A DNA stretch of 5,435 nt from Thermoproteus sp. UBA157. Lineage in GTDB: Archaea > Thermoproteota > Thermoprotei > Thermoproteales > Thermoproteaceae. The first letter of the stretch is position 1; each line of letters begins with the position of its first letter. The stretch covers positions 1 to 5,435 of the forward strand of contig DANS01000029.1 of the NCBI GenBank assembly GCA_002497345.1, in the 5' to 3' direction. The notes below the pieces were generated by a model. The model made no database searches and was not told the DNA's origin. It worked only from the letters and a program-made list of their open reading frames with translations. Position numbers and translations under genes: made by a program. This document shows, one piece after another, positions 1 through 5,270 of the stretch.

Positions 1-246
1 GGGATCCGCCGGCGTTGTGAACACGAGATCGACGTCTGACTTAATCAACGCGATGCCGAAAATCGTCTGGGGGATCGTCGACGAGAGCACCAAAAAAGTG
101 AGGCTTATGAAGCTCGCGAGGGCGTCGACTCGGCTATGTTGGAGCCAAAGGGGCGCGTTCGAGGCGATTATAATGGCGAGGAAGAGCAGGAACCACTTGG
201 AGTAGATCAGCTTCAGCTGGAGGCGGAACACCTTGAGGCGCCTCAT
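1..246 (-). CDS. ABC-2 type exporter permease, N-terminal part (runs off left edge)
   Basis: Reading leftward from the ATG at 246, 82 codons stay open to the window edge. The peptide begins MRRLKVFRLQLKLIYSKW, a basic amphipathic start. It continues into a hydrophobic segment at about residues 18-36 and a second at about 43-61, followed by KSDVDLVFTTPADP. A short cytoplasmic N-terminus, a first membrane helix and then an acidic (S/E)D(V/E)(D/E)-x-(L/V)F-x-(S/T)P motif is typical of the permease subunits of ABC exporters encoded next to a lone ATPase. Its ATG overlaps the stop of the ATPase gene by four bases (ATGA, 243-246), so the two are almost certainly co-transcribed and translationally coupled. 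The substrate cannot be told. The family call is good; the subfamily is open because the C-terminal part is missing. Confidence 0.8.
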   Translation of the reverse strand, partial: MRRLKVFRLQLKLIYSKWFLLFLAIIIASNAPLWLQHSRVDALASFISLTFLVLSSTIPQTIFGIALIKSDVDLVFTTPADP

Positions 247-953
247 CTCATCAGCCTCGCCACCACCTCCTCTATCCTCTCCCCGGTGCCCGCCGCCATT
301 TCCCGTAGCTCCGCCATGGATCCCCGCCACACGAGGACGCCTCTGTTTATGACGAAGACCTCCTTGGCCAACCTCTCGGCTATGGCCATTATGTGCGTCG
401 AGACGAGGATCGTGGCGCCCTCCGCGTTCATCTTGTTGAACAGCTCTATGACCGCCTCCTGGGTGGGGATGTCGAGGTAGTTGAGAGGCTCGTCGAGGAG
501 CAACACCTTGGGGTCGTGCATTATGGCCAGCGCTATGGCCAGCCTCTGCCTATTGCCCCTCGAGAGCGAGGAGGCCGGGCGGTCCGCGAGGTCCTCGAGG
601 CCGAGCGCCCTCAGCGCCTTGTCCACGGCCGAGTCGCCCAAGCCTCTCAACGCGGCGACGTACTCGAGGTTCTCCCTCACGGTCAAGTTGAGAAACGGCG
701 AGGCGTCCTCCGGGAGGTACCCCATACACGCCTTGGCCTCCTTGGGCTGCCTCTGCACGTCGTATCCGCAGACCTTGGCCTCCCCCTCGTCCGGCCTCAG
801 CAAGCCGGCCAAGATCCTAAGCGTAGTGGACTTGCCGGCTCCGTTTGGGCCCAAGAGGGCCGCGGCCCCGCCGCAAGGCACCTCGAAGCTCACGCCGTCT
901 AGCGCCACGATTTTGCCGAAGCGGCGCTTGAGCCCCCTCGCCGATATGCACAC
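243..953 (-). CDS. ABC exporter ATP-binding subunit (236 aa)
   Basis: Cytoplasmic ATPase that would power the membrane permease encoded immediately downstream. All nucleotide-binding motifs are visible in order: Walker A GPNGAGKST (residues 35-43), a Q-loop region GYLPED in which E82 takes the usual glutamine position, the signature LSRGNRQRL (130-138), Walker B VLLLDEP (150-156), a D-loop LNYLD (157-161) and the switch histidine H187 in STH. The Q-to-E change and LSRG in place of LSGG are common in ABC-2 type ATPases of the CcmA/YhaQ/NatA kind, so the enzyme looks intact. A length of 236 aa is normal for a stand-alone ATPase. The start is the GTG at 953: a TATA-like box lies about 23 bp upstream, as expected for a leaderless transcript. 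The substrate is unknown. Confidence 0.95.
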   Translation of the reverse strand: MCISARGLKRRFGKIVALDGVSFEVPCGGAAALLGPNGAGKSTTLRILAGLLRPDEGEAKVCGYDVQRQPKEAKACMGYLPEDASPFLNLTVRENLEYVAALRGLGDSAVDKALRALGLEDLADRPASSLSRGNRQRLAIALAIMHDPKVLLLDEPLNYLDIPTQEAVIELFNKMNAEGATILVSTHIMAIAERLAKEVFVINRGVLVWRGSMAELREMAAGTGERIEEVVARLMR

Positions 954-1274
954 GGTGCCCGTTAGCGGCAGTTTTTTAAGCCTTATTGGGCCGACTATCG
1001 CGGCAGCGGATGCGCGTCCGGGGAGGCGAAATCCCCCGCCGGCAGAGGGGACGTCAGCCGCTCGGAGCCCTCTTGTTTCAGCACCTATGCGGGAGGTAGC
1101 CGCCGTCCTCGCCTAGCGGAATTCTCCGGACGCGCGTTGCTCCAGCCGTCTGGTAACCGCCCAACAGCGAGAGGCCTCGCCCAGCACGCGCCGCCCCCTC
1201 ATCGTTTGTCGACGCTCCGGCACAAGCGCCTCGGCGGACGCGATCGCCGCCCGTCGGCGCGAAGACGTCGACCC
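954..1274. other. 321-bp stretch with no supported gene
   Basis: This lies between the SWIM gene's stop and the ABC operon's start. Apart from the TATA-like box at its left end I see no gene. Open frames crossing it on both strands are GC-rich shadows without recognisable motifs, and no tRNA arms are visible. A small hairpin is possible at 1020-1036, with GGGGA pairing TCCCC around a 7-base loop. There is no obvious T-run that would serve as a terminator for the SWIM gene. Confidence 0.6.
971..981 (-). promoter_or_regulatory. Archaeal TATA-like box of the ABC exporter operon
   Basis: The minus strand reads GCTTAAAAAAC here, the only strong A/T run in the area. It is centred about 23 bp upstream of the GTG at 953. 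In Thermoproteales, where leaderless mRNAs are common, this spacing places transcription start at or next to the start codon. Inferred from sequence and spacing only. Confidence 0.55.
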
Positions 1275-1814
1275 TCAGCTCGCCGCGACGTATTCCTCGG
1301 CGATTACCTTGGCCTCCTCGTAAGACGCCTCCACTCCCCTCAGTTCCTCGACCCTCTCCCCGCACCTCACGGCCACCACGGGCCTTTCCGATATAACGGC
1401 GACCCTCCACTTGGGCCTCGCGTAGTCGGCGATGGTGCGGCCCGTCACCGGCTTCGCGTAGATCTCCCCCTCGGCTTGCGGCCTCTCGCGGCATTCCACT
1501 ACGCCGACCGCCACGTAGAAGCGGCCCTCCCTCCGCGCGAGCTTGTGGGATCTGTAGAGGATTACTGCGGCGACGTGGGTGCAGATATCCCGCGCCCTTT
1601 TGTGGCCCCACTCGGTGAGATAACAAGTGCAGTACCACTTGCCTCCGGAGAGCCAGACGCGATATTCGGGATATCTGTCGCCCAGCTCGGGCCGCCCCCT
1701 CACGACGTAGTAGCCAGGCCCCTCGGACACATCGCCGAGTCTCGCCAACGCCCTCTTGAGCCAACTCCTCGACTTGCCGGGGAACTTCCTCCTAAGAGGC
1801 TCGAGGGGATCCAC
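1275..1814 (-). CDS. SWIM zinc-finger protein (179 aa)
   Basis: The SWIM signature C-x-C-x(n)-C-x-H is present as CTC (C62, C64) followed by CTH (C78, H80), within YRVWLSGGKWYCTC and ICTHVAAVILYRS. SWIM domains chelate zinc and are found in archaeal, bacterial and eukaryotic proteins, where they are thought to bind DNA or protein partners. The N-terminus (about residues 5-35) is basic and probably helical. The C-terminal part (about 100-179) contains beta-rich segments (FYVAVGVVE, WRVAVISERPVVAVR) and an acidic helix ending EEAKVIAEEYVAAS, and I cannot assign it. The GTG start at 1814 is supported by the AT-rich block just upstream. The gene lies 21 bp downstream of a 65-aa gene on the same strand, so the two may be co-transcribed. 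SWIM identity is strong; the cellular role is unknown. Confidence 0.85.
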   Translation of the reverse strand: MDPLEPLRRKFPGKSRSWLKRALARLGDVSEGPGYYVVRGRPELGDRYPEYRVWLSGGKWYCTCYLTEWGHKRARDICTHVAAVILYRSHKLARREGRFYVAVGVVECRERPQAEGEIYAKPVTGRTIADYARPKWRVAVISERPVVAVRCGERVEELRGVEASYEEAKVIAEEYVAAS

Positions 1815-1828
1815 AATAAGAATTTAAC

Positions 1829-1840
1829 TAAAATCTTATG
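1829..1840 (-). promoter_or_regulatory. Possible TATA-like box for the SWIM gene
   Basis: The minus strand reads CATAAGATTTTA, centred about 20-24 bp upstream of the GTG at 1814, and it overlaps the TAA stop of the preceding small gene (1836-1838). It could give the SWIM gene its own leaderless transcript besides read-through from upstream. The stop codon and A/T-rich spacer alone could also produce this pattern. Confidence 0.3.
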
Positions 1841-2033
1841 CCCTTGCCTCCTCGACGTACCACTCCAACACCATGTCGTGAACATCCGCGAGCCTCAGCG
1901 CCACCTTGTAGGCCGAGGCCCAGTCCCCGAACTCCCCCGCCAGCTCCCACCCCTCGTCGAGTAGGTCGAGGTCCTCCTCCTTCCCGGTGACCAGGACCCT
2001 CCAAGTCCTTTCGTCGACGAGCACCCGGAACAT
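1836..2033 (-). CDS. Small acidic protein of unknown function (65 aa)
   Basis: I do not recognise this protein. It begins MFRVLVDERTWRVLVTG, which looks like a beta hairpin, then an acidic stretch (KEEDLDLLDEGWEL) and a likely long helix (SAYKVALRLADVHDMVLEW) with acidic end VEEARA. The open frame extends upstream to 2219, but that extension (rich in Arg, Cys and Ser, no clear structure) is unlikely to be translated. A good TATA-like box (TCTTAAATAC, 2053-2062) sits about 24 bp upstream of the internal ATG at 2033, which I therefore choose as the start. The SWIM gene follows 21 bp after its stop. The tandem GTATACGGG repeats immediately upstream suggest regulated expression. The beta-hairpin-plus-helix layout could suit a small regulator or partner protein, but that is only a guess. 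Confidence 0.65.
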   Translation of the reverse strand: MFRVLVDERTWRVLVTGKEEDLDLLDEGWELAGEFGDWASAYKVALRLADVHDMVLEWYVEEARA

Positions 2034-2053
2034 GTATACGGGAAGTATACGGG
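2034..2053. repeat. Tandem GTATACGGG repeats between TATA box and start codon
   Basis: On the plus strand GTATACGGG occurs at 2034-2042 and again at 2045-2053, 11 bp apart start to start, or one helical turn. Each unit holds the 6-bp palindrome GTATAC. The first abuts the ATG of the 65-aa gene and the second touches the TATA-like box. In archaea a repressor bound here would block TBP/TFB or RNA polymerase, so an operator is the natural reading. The regulator is unknown. Confidence 0.55.
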
Positions 2054-2062
2054 TATTTAAGA
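2053..2062 (-). promoter_or_regulatory. Archaeal TATA-like box of the 65-aa gene (and SWIM gene)
   Basis: The minus strand reads TCTTAAATAC, centred about 24 bp upstream of the ATG at 2033. The spacing matches the other starts in this window and implies a leaderless or near-leaderless transcript. It borders the GTATACGGG repeats. Confidence 0.6.
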
Positions 2063-2208
2063 CCCTCAGGTGGAAAAACGACCTCCTCCCCTGAGTACAC
2101 TGAAACTTCCAGAGACCTCTACCGTGCGGATCTGCGCGGAGTCGAGCGTTTCTCTCGCACGAGAAGAGAGCGAGGGGACAAAAACAGAAAGAGTTCCGAG
2201 GGGAGTCC

Positions 2209-2470
2209 ATGGCTAACAAGAGGTCGCCGAGTTGGCTCGCGAGAAGGCCTCAACTAAGCGGAGGTCTTCGAGAGGGCCGCCAACGCCGAGACCGGACGCG
2301 CCGAGGCCGCCATATGCGGCGATGCAGGTGGAGCCGGATGTGCCCGGTTCCGCCAAGGTAGCCGGGGAGGAGGGCGGAAGCGGCCTAATGGTTCGAGGCA
2401 TCGGCCAAGGAGAGGTTCCACGGCGGTCGGCTCGAACGACGCGTCCGCGATATGGGGCCCCGCGACTGCC
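2209..2470 (+). pseudogene. Possible decayed small gene (frameshifted)
   Basis: An ATG at 2209 follows a purine-rich GAGGGGAG and an A-rich tract (ACAAAAACAG, about 2179-2188) at roughly promoter distance. Its own frame soon turns into Arg-rich nonsense and stops near 2360. Pieces in other frames look more protein-like: QEVAELAREKAST from about 2217 and AEVFERAANAET from about 2259. Joining them needs two small frame changes and would give an acidic helical protein starting MANKEVAELAREK. Further right no convincing continuation exists. No family is recognised. Chance coding-like runs in GC-rich DNA are a real alternative, and the right boundary is arbitrary. Confidence 0.25.
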
Positions 2471-2491
2471 GAGGAGGCTGGCCGGACCTAG
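2468..2491. repeat. Direct repeat, copy 1 (24 bp)
   Basis: The block starting GCCGAGGAGGCTGGCCGG and ending CCTAG matches the copy at 2837-2860 with a single A/G difference (A here at position 2486). It lies in non-coding DNA. The two copies enclose 345 bp of DNA with no gene. Confidence 0.75.
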
Positions 2492-2779
2492 TCGGCCCGC
2501 CTGGCGCTTTTCGTCCCTAGCTCCCTGGGCCGCCCCTTATCGCGCGGGATGATATCGAGTCCTTGCGCTCCGACGGCGAGAGCCCCTCCCTCGCCGCCAA
2601 GTCCGCGGCGCGCTTGGGATGCTCGGGAGGGTCGCAGCCTCCGCCTTCTCGTTTCCGAGTTCGGGCACATCAACACGTCATCCAAACCGGAATTGCCCCT
2701 CGGCCGCGCTCGACGAGAGGCCTGCGATGAAGGAATACGCCTGATTCGGTAGAGGGGACGCGCCCCTGCGAGGAGCTGG

Positions 2780-2795
2780 GCGCGCCGCGGCGCGC
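2780..2795. repeat. 16-bp perfect GC palindrome with extended arms
   Basis: GCGCGCCGCGGCGCGC is its own reverse complement. Outside it GGAGCT (2772-2777) pairs with AGCTCC (2797-2802) across a small asymmetric bulge, so the inverted repeat spans 2772-2802. It sits 15-45 bp beyond the stop of the BtpA-family gene. It could fold as a long stem in a 3' untranslated region, or be a protein-binding site. It lacks the T-run of a classic terminator. Confidence 0.5.
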
Positions 2796-2816
2796 AAGCT
2801 CCCCGGCCCATGATCG

Positions 2817-3620
2817 CTACATCGGCGATGTGGATAGCCGAGGAGGCTGGCCGGGCCTAGACAAGACGGACTTGGCGGCTCGCGCATATCTCTTAGCCTT
2901 TTCGACGTCTACGGCCCCGCCCTCCCCCTTTATGTACGTCCCCACTATGAAGCCGTAGGCTCCTGCGAATTCGCCGAGGTTTTCAGGCGTCGTGCCGCTG
3001 CCCACGTAGACCGGAAGGCCGGACCTCGCCGCCTCGACGACGTGGGAGGGATCTGGGGGCGAGCCGGTCCTAAAGCCGGTCACGATTACGGCCGAGGCCC
3101 CTCCCCTCTCGGCGCAGTCGAGCGCGACCTCCGAAATGGGGCGGCTGTGGAGCGGGGAGCCGTGTTTCACGTACACGTCGGCGAGAACCGCGACGCGGGC
3201 CCTCAGCCGGGCAGCAACGTCGGCGACCTCCCTGGCCACGGGCTCCAGTATCCCCTCGGGCGCCGAGATCACCTCGCAGAGCGCGTTGGCCCTAACGAAG
3301 GAGCCGCCGGCCAGCGCCGCTATGGCCATCGCCTCGGGCGCGCTGTTTCTGAGCAAGTTGACGCCGACGGCGATCGACGTCGATTTGGCCACCTCCCGCA
3401 CTATCACAGCCATGGCCGCTATCGTTTCGGGGTCCTTGACCCTGGGCTTGAAGGGGTGATCGTTGAAGTTCTCCAGGATCGCGCCGTCGAAGCCGGCCTC
3501 TTCGAGAACTCCGGCGTTTCTCGCGGCGAACTCGACGATTTCCTCGAAGCGCCCATCGTACCTCGGCGATCCCGGAAGAGGGGGGAGGTGGATCGTCCCG
3601 ATCACCCTCGGGAGGTTCAT
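2817..3620 (-). CDS. BtpA/SgcQ-family TIM-barrel protein (267 aa)
   Basis: Family blocks appear in order: GTIHLPPLPGSPR (residues 8-20), GFDGAILENFNDHPF with E50 and N51 (43-57), VGVNLLRN (85-92), FVRANA (108-113), VLADVYVKHG (145-154), VTGFRTGSPP (180-189) and YVGSGTTPENL (205-215). These are hallmarks of the BtpA/SgcQ family, predicted (beta/alpha)8 barrels. BtpA was named for photosystem I biogenesis in cyanobacteria; archaeal members have no photosystem and their activity is unknown, with a phosphate-sugar-binding barrel enzyme the likely type. The ATG at 3620 overlaps the zinc-ribbon gene's stop as ATGA and starts MNLPRVIGTIHL, directly before the first conserved block. An upstream frame extension to 3743 only shadows the zinc-ribbon gene. 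The last residues, SRPGQPPRLSTSPM, look like an added tail, because the barrel's final helix ends near residue 250, and they fall in a repeat. Confidence 0.9.
   Translation of the reverse strand: MNLPRVIGTIHLPPLPGSPRYDGRFEEIVEFAARNAGVLEEAGFDGAILENFNDHPFKPRVKDPETIAAMAVIVREVAKSTSIAVGVNLLRNSAPEAMAIAALAGGSFVRANALCEVISAPEGILEPVAREVADVAARLRARVAVLADVYVKHGSPLHSRPISEVALDCAERGGASAVIVTGFRTGSPPDPSHVVEAARSGLPVYVGSGTTPENLGEFAGAYGFIVGTYIKGEGGAVDVEKAKRYARAAKSVLSRPGQPPRLSTSPM
2837..2860. repeat. Direct repeat, copy 2 (24 bp), inside the 3' end of the BtpA-family gene
   Basis: This copy differs from 2468-2491 only by G for A at 2855. On the minus strand it encodes part of the tail SRPGQPPRLS of the BtpA-family protein, so the repeat reaches into the coding sequence just before the stop. 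Confidence 0.75.
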
Positions 3621-3757
3621 CTCGCCGCAAGGCCTCTGACCTCGTATTTGGCGAACACGTATCCGCACTGGGGACACCTCTTTATGACGAGCGCGCCGTC
3701 TCTCACGACCTCCTCCTCGACCGCCCTCTTGCAGACCGGGCAATACCTCTTGGCCAT
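3617..3757 (-). CDS. Zinc-ribbon protein (46 aa)
   Basis: Too short for many gene callers but well supported. It reads MAKRYCPVCKRAVEEEVV, then RDGALVIKRCPQCGYVFAKYE, ending VRGLAAR. Two CPxC knuckles (C6/C9 and C28/C31) 18 residues apart form a classic four-cysteine rubredoxin-like zinc ribbon. A TATA-like TTTAAA is centred about 24 bp upstream of the ATG at 3757. The stop TGA at 3617-3619 overlaps the ATG of the BtpA-family gene, so the two are translationally coupled, and the small protein may be a partner or accessory factor of that barrel protein. Zinc ribbons of this size also occur as transcription or ribosome-associated factors in archaea, so the role stays open. Confidence 0.8.
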   Translation of the reverse strand: MAKRYCPVCKRAVEEEVVRDGALVIKRCPQCGYVFAKYEVRGLAAR

Positions 3758-3765
3758 GTCATTAT

Positions 3766-3775
3766 GGAGGCCTCC
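3766..3775. repeat. Palindrome GGAGGCCTCC between TATA box and zinc-ribbon start
   Basis: This perfect 10-bp palindrome lies between the TATA-like box (3776-3785) and the ATG at 3757. It might be an operator. Its GGAGG on the minus strand is 13 bases from the ATG, too far for a normal Shine-Dalgarno site. A 10-bp palindrome can also arise by chance in this composition. Confidence 0.3.
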
Positions 3776-3785
3776 CGTTTAAAGG
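3776..3785 (-). promoter_or_regulatory. TATA-like box of the zinc-ribbon/BtpA operon
   Basis: The minus strand reads CCTTTAAACG, centred about 24 bp upstream of the ATG at 3757. It is only a few bases from the oppositely oriented box of the 89-aa gene, so the two genes share a very compact divergent promoter. Confidence 0.55.
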
Positions 3786-3789
3786 GGAC

Positions 3790-3798
3790 CTTATATTA
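3790..3798 (+). promoter_or_regulatory. TATA-like box of the 89-aa gene
   Basis: CTTATATTA, within the AT-rich run 3790-3803, is centred about 22-23 bp upstream of the GTG at 3817. This spacing favours GTG 3817 over TTG 3811 as the start codon. Confidence 0.5.
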
Positions 3799-3816
3799 TT
3801 AAAGTGATCTTTGTTC

Positions 3817-4086
3817 GTGGAGCCCCGCTCCATATATGACCTAACGGACGAGGAGGACCGCCGGGAGGCCGCGCGCTTCATAGCGATGGGCGTGAGGGGC
3901 CTCGCCTTCGCCGTGCCCGAGGACCTCGACGCGAGCTTGCTGGAGGATCTCCTCAAAAAGGCCGGGGCGTCCTCGGCGATCGTGGACGCGTCGGATTGGC
4001 CGCGGGAGGTCAGAGTGACTACCGATAAAGGCGTATTCCGCCTCAAGAAGATCGAGGAGGGAGTATACCGGCTGGAGCTCGCCTAA
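3817..4086 (+). CDS. Protein of unknown function (89 aa)
   Basis: I do not recognise the family. The protein starts (M)EPRSIYDLTDEEDRREAARF, an acidic helical region. It continues IAMGVRGLAFAVPED and an amphipathic helix (SLLEDLLKKAG), then alternating strands (SSAIVDASDWP, EVRVTTDKGVFRLKKIEEG, VYRLELA). It looks like a compact soluble alpha/beta protein with no signal peptide, membrane segment or metal site. Codon use and composition match its neighbours, so it is probably a real gene. TTG at 3811 would add two residues; I prefer GTG 3817 from TATA spacing. It is divergent from the zinc-ribbon/BtpA operon and convergent with the MFS gene, with which its stop codon overlaps (4083-4086). Confidence 0.7.
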   Translation: MEPRSIYDLTDEEDRREAARFIAMGVRGLAFAVPEDLDASLLEDLLKKAGASSAIVDASDWPREVRVTTDKGVFRLKKIEEGVYRLELA

Positions 4087-5198
4087 TTCCTCCCGGCCAA
4101 TGCCATTAGGCCTATCGAGGCCGCGGCCAAAAGGCCCGAGAGGATCGGAGATAAGCGCATAGCGCCGACCTCTACCAAATAGCCGTATACAGCGCCGCTC
4201 GCGAGATAGCCGAGGCCGAACGCGGCGTTGACGACGCCGAGCGCCGTGGCCCTTAGAGCGCCGCCGAGCTCCACCGCGCGGGCCTTCGCTATAATGTCGG
4301 CGTATGAGGTGGCGGCCGAGTAGGCGAGAGCCCCCGCGATCCCCGCGGCGAGCCCTCCGGCCGAGAAGGCCGTGGTGGCCAGGAGGCTCGCGACGGGCCC
4401 CGCGTACAACGACCAACGCGCTTGTTCGTATAAACGACCCCAAGCCAAGGAGGCGGGTATCTCGAAGGCCATGGCGGCTAAGTAAATCGCGGATGCCATC
4501 CAGGGGGCGCCAGGCGCTTCGTACATCTCCAGGCTTATGTGCATGAGGGAGGCCCCGAACAAGAACTGCGAGGCAGCGAAGAGCGCCAGAGGCTTTGTCA
4601 AAACGCCGCGCCGCCCGCCCTCCCTTCTAACTGGCCTAACGCCTTGCGCATATGCCGCGATCAAGGCGACCAGAGCGGCCGAGCCCGGGAGGGCCAAGAG
4701 CAGGAAGAGATCGCCGTAGGCGACGCCGGCGGCCAGCGCCAGAAGCGACGTGAGGGCGCCGAGCACGGCCCCTATTTGGTCCAAGGAGGCGTGGAGGCCG
4801 AAGGCGAGGCTCTGCCGTCTCCCGCCGGCCGACGAGAGTATCGCGTCTCTTGCCGGAGTCCTCAACGCCTTGCTGGCGCGCTCTAGCATCACCAACGCGA
4901 CGGCCGCGCTCAGCCACGGCGCAAAGGCCAAGCCGGCTATCGCGGCCACTTGGAGCGCGTAGCCGGCGAACGCCTCCCCCCAGTAGCCGCCCCGCCTATC
5001 CGCCAAGGGCCCCGTGGCGAACCTCAGCATATAGCCGAGCGAATCCCCCACGCCGAATATCAGCCCAACGGCCAGCGCCGATGCGCCGAGAGCTTTCAAG
5101 TACTGAGGCAAGGCGGCCCTCGCGCCCTCGTATAGCCAATCGGCGAAAAGCGAGGTCAAGCCCAGCAAGAGGATCAGCTTGTAATTAGGCGCCGCCAC
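4083..5198 (-). CDS. Major facilitator superfamily transporter (371 aa)
   Basis: A highly hydrophobic membrane protein with about 11-12 helices, rich in Ala, Leu and Gly. The MFS motif A loop is present between helices 2 and 3 as GPLADRRGGYW (residues 63-73). A second cytoplasmic loop, ERASKALRTPARDAIL (106-121), is characteristic of a group of archaeal and bacterial MFS proteins. A charged central loop near 186-203 (GVRPVRREGGRRGVLTK) separates the two halves, and E246-P248 lies in a C-half helix. At 371 aa it is at the short end for the superfamily but looks complete. The start is the GTG at 5198 (MAAPNYKLILLL); an A/T-rich block (5217-5229) lies at promoter distance. The substrate cannot be inferred; efflux of a small molecule is possible. 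Its stop overlaps the stop of the opposite-strand 89-aa gene. Confidence 0.9.
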   Translation of the reverse strand: MAAPNYKLILLLGLTSLFADWLYEGARAALPQYLKALGASALAVGLIFGVGDSLGYMLRFATGPLADRRGGYWGEAFAGYALQVAAIAGLAFAPWLSAAVALVMLERASKALRTPARDAILSSAGGRRQSLAFGLHASLDQIGAVLGALTSLLALAAGVAYGDLFLLLALPGSAALVALIAAYAQGVRPVRREGGRRGVLTKPLALFAASQFLFGASLMHISLEMYEAPGAPWMASAIYLAAMAFEIPASLAWGRLYEQARWSLYAGPVASLLATTAFSAGGLAAGIAGALAYSAATSYADIIAKARAVELGGALRATALGVVNAAFGLGYLASGAVYGYLVEVGAMRLSPILSGLLAAASIGLMALAGRN

Positions 5199-5216
5199 GA
5201 AGCGGCTATAGCCCGT

Positions 5217-5229
5217 CTTAGAAACCTTA
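5217..5229 (-). promoter_or_regulatory. Possible TATA-like box of the MFS gene
   Basis: The minus strand reads TTAAGGTTTCTAA, centred about 23-25 bp upstream of the GTG at 5198. The match is weaker than for other boxes in the window. Confidence 0.35.
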
Positions 5230-5240
5230 ATGCCACGGCT

Positions 5241-5252
5241 GTAATAAAAGAT
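5241..5252 (+). promoter_or_regulatory. TATA-like box of the CBS-domain gene
   Basis: GTAATAAAAGAT is centred about 24-26 bp upstream of the GTG at 5271. A purine-rich GGAGG (5261-5265) also sits 5 bases before that GTG, so both signals support GTG 5271 rather than the in-frame GTG at 5265. Confidence 0.5.
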
Positions 5253-5270
5253 AATAACGCGGAGGTGCGC

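Larger units (their letters stand above)
2064..2816. other. About 750 bp without an intact gene
   Basis: No open frame here has convincing protein character. The longer ones (for example plus 2232-2552 and minus 2488-2811) are dominated by Arg, Pro, Ser and Gly, typical of chance frames in GC-rich DNA. What I do see is a possible decayed gene start at 2209, an imperfect 24-bp direct repeat (2468-2491 and 2837-2860), a 7-bp stem with 9-bp loop (CGGCGAG at 2574-2580, CTCGCCG at 2590-2596) and a 16-bp perfect palindrome at 2780-2795. I looked for tRNA, SRP RNA, RNase P RNA and C/D-box motifs and found nothing convincing, though an unfamiliar structured RNA cannot be excluded. Confidence 0.6.

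Noticed and set aside
1078..1764. Long minus-strand frame of 228 codons
   Set aside because: It overlaps the SWIM gene in another frame, is Arg/Gly-rich and has no motif; the SWIM frame has the clear CxC...CxH pattern.
1137..1964. Long plus-strand frame of 275 codons
   Set aside because: It is antisense to the SWIM and 65-aa genes, and its Pro/Arg/His-rich composition is typical of a GC-rich shadow frame.
2179..2200. ACAGAAA resembling an RNase P RNA conserved block
   Set aside because: No matching GAGGAAAGTCC-like partner or paired helices nearby; likely chance.
2034..2219. N-terminal extension of the 65-aa protein to 2219
   Set aside because: The extension has poor protein character and would place the TATA-like box and repeats inside the coding region.
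2720..2745. C/D-box-like GCGATGA followed by CTGA
   Set aside because: Box C is imperfect and no matching C'/D pair or terminal stem was found.
2488..2887. Minus-strand frames (2488-2811, 2678-2887) as proteins or transposase remnants
   Set aside because: No recognisable transposase or zinc motif; composition is that of random GC-rich frames.
3042..3782. Long plus-strand frame of 246 codons
   Set aside because: It is antisense to the BtpA-family gene, which carries all the conserved family blocks.
3841..4443. Minus-strand frame of 200 codons
   Set aside because: It is Arg-rich and overlaps both the 89-aa gene and the transporter in shadow frames.
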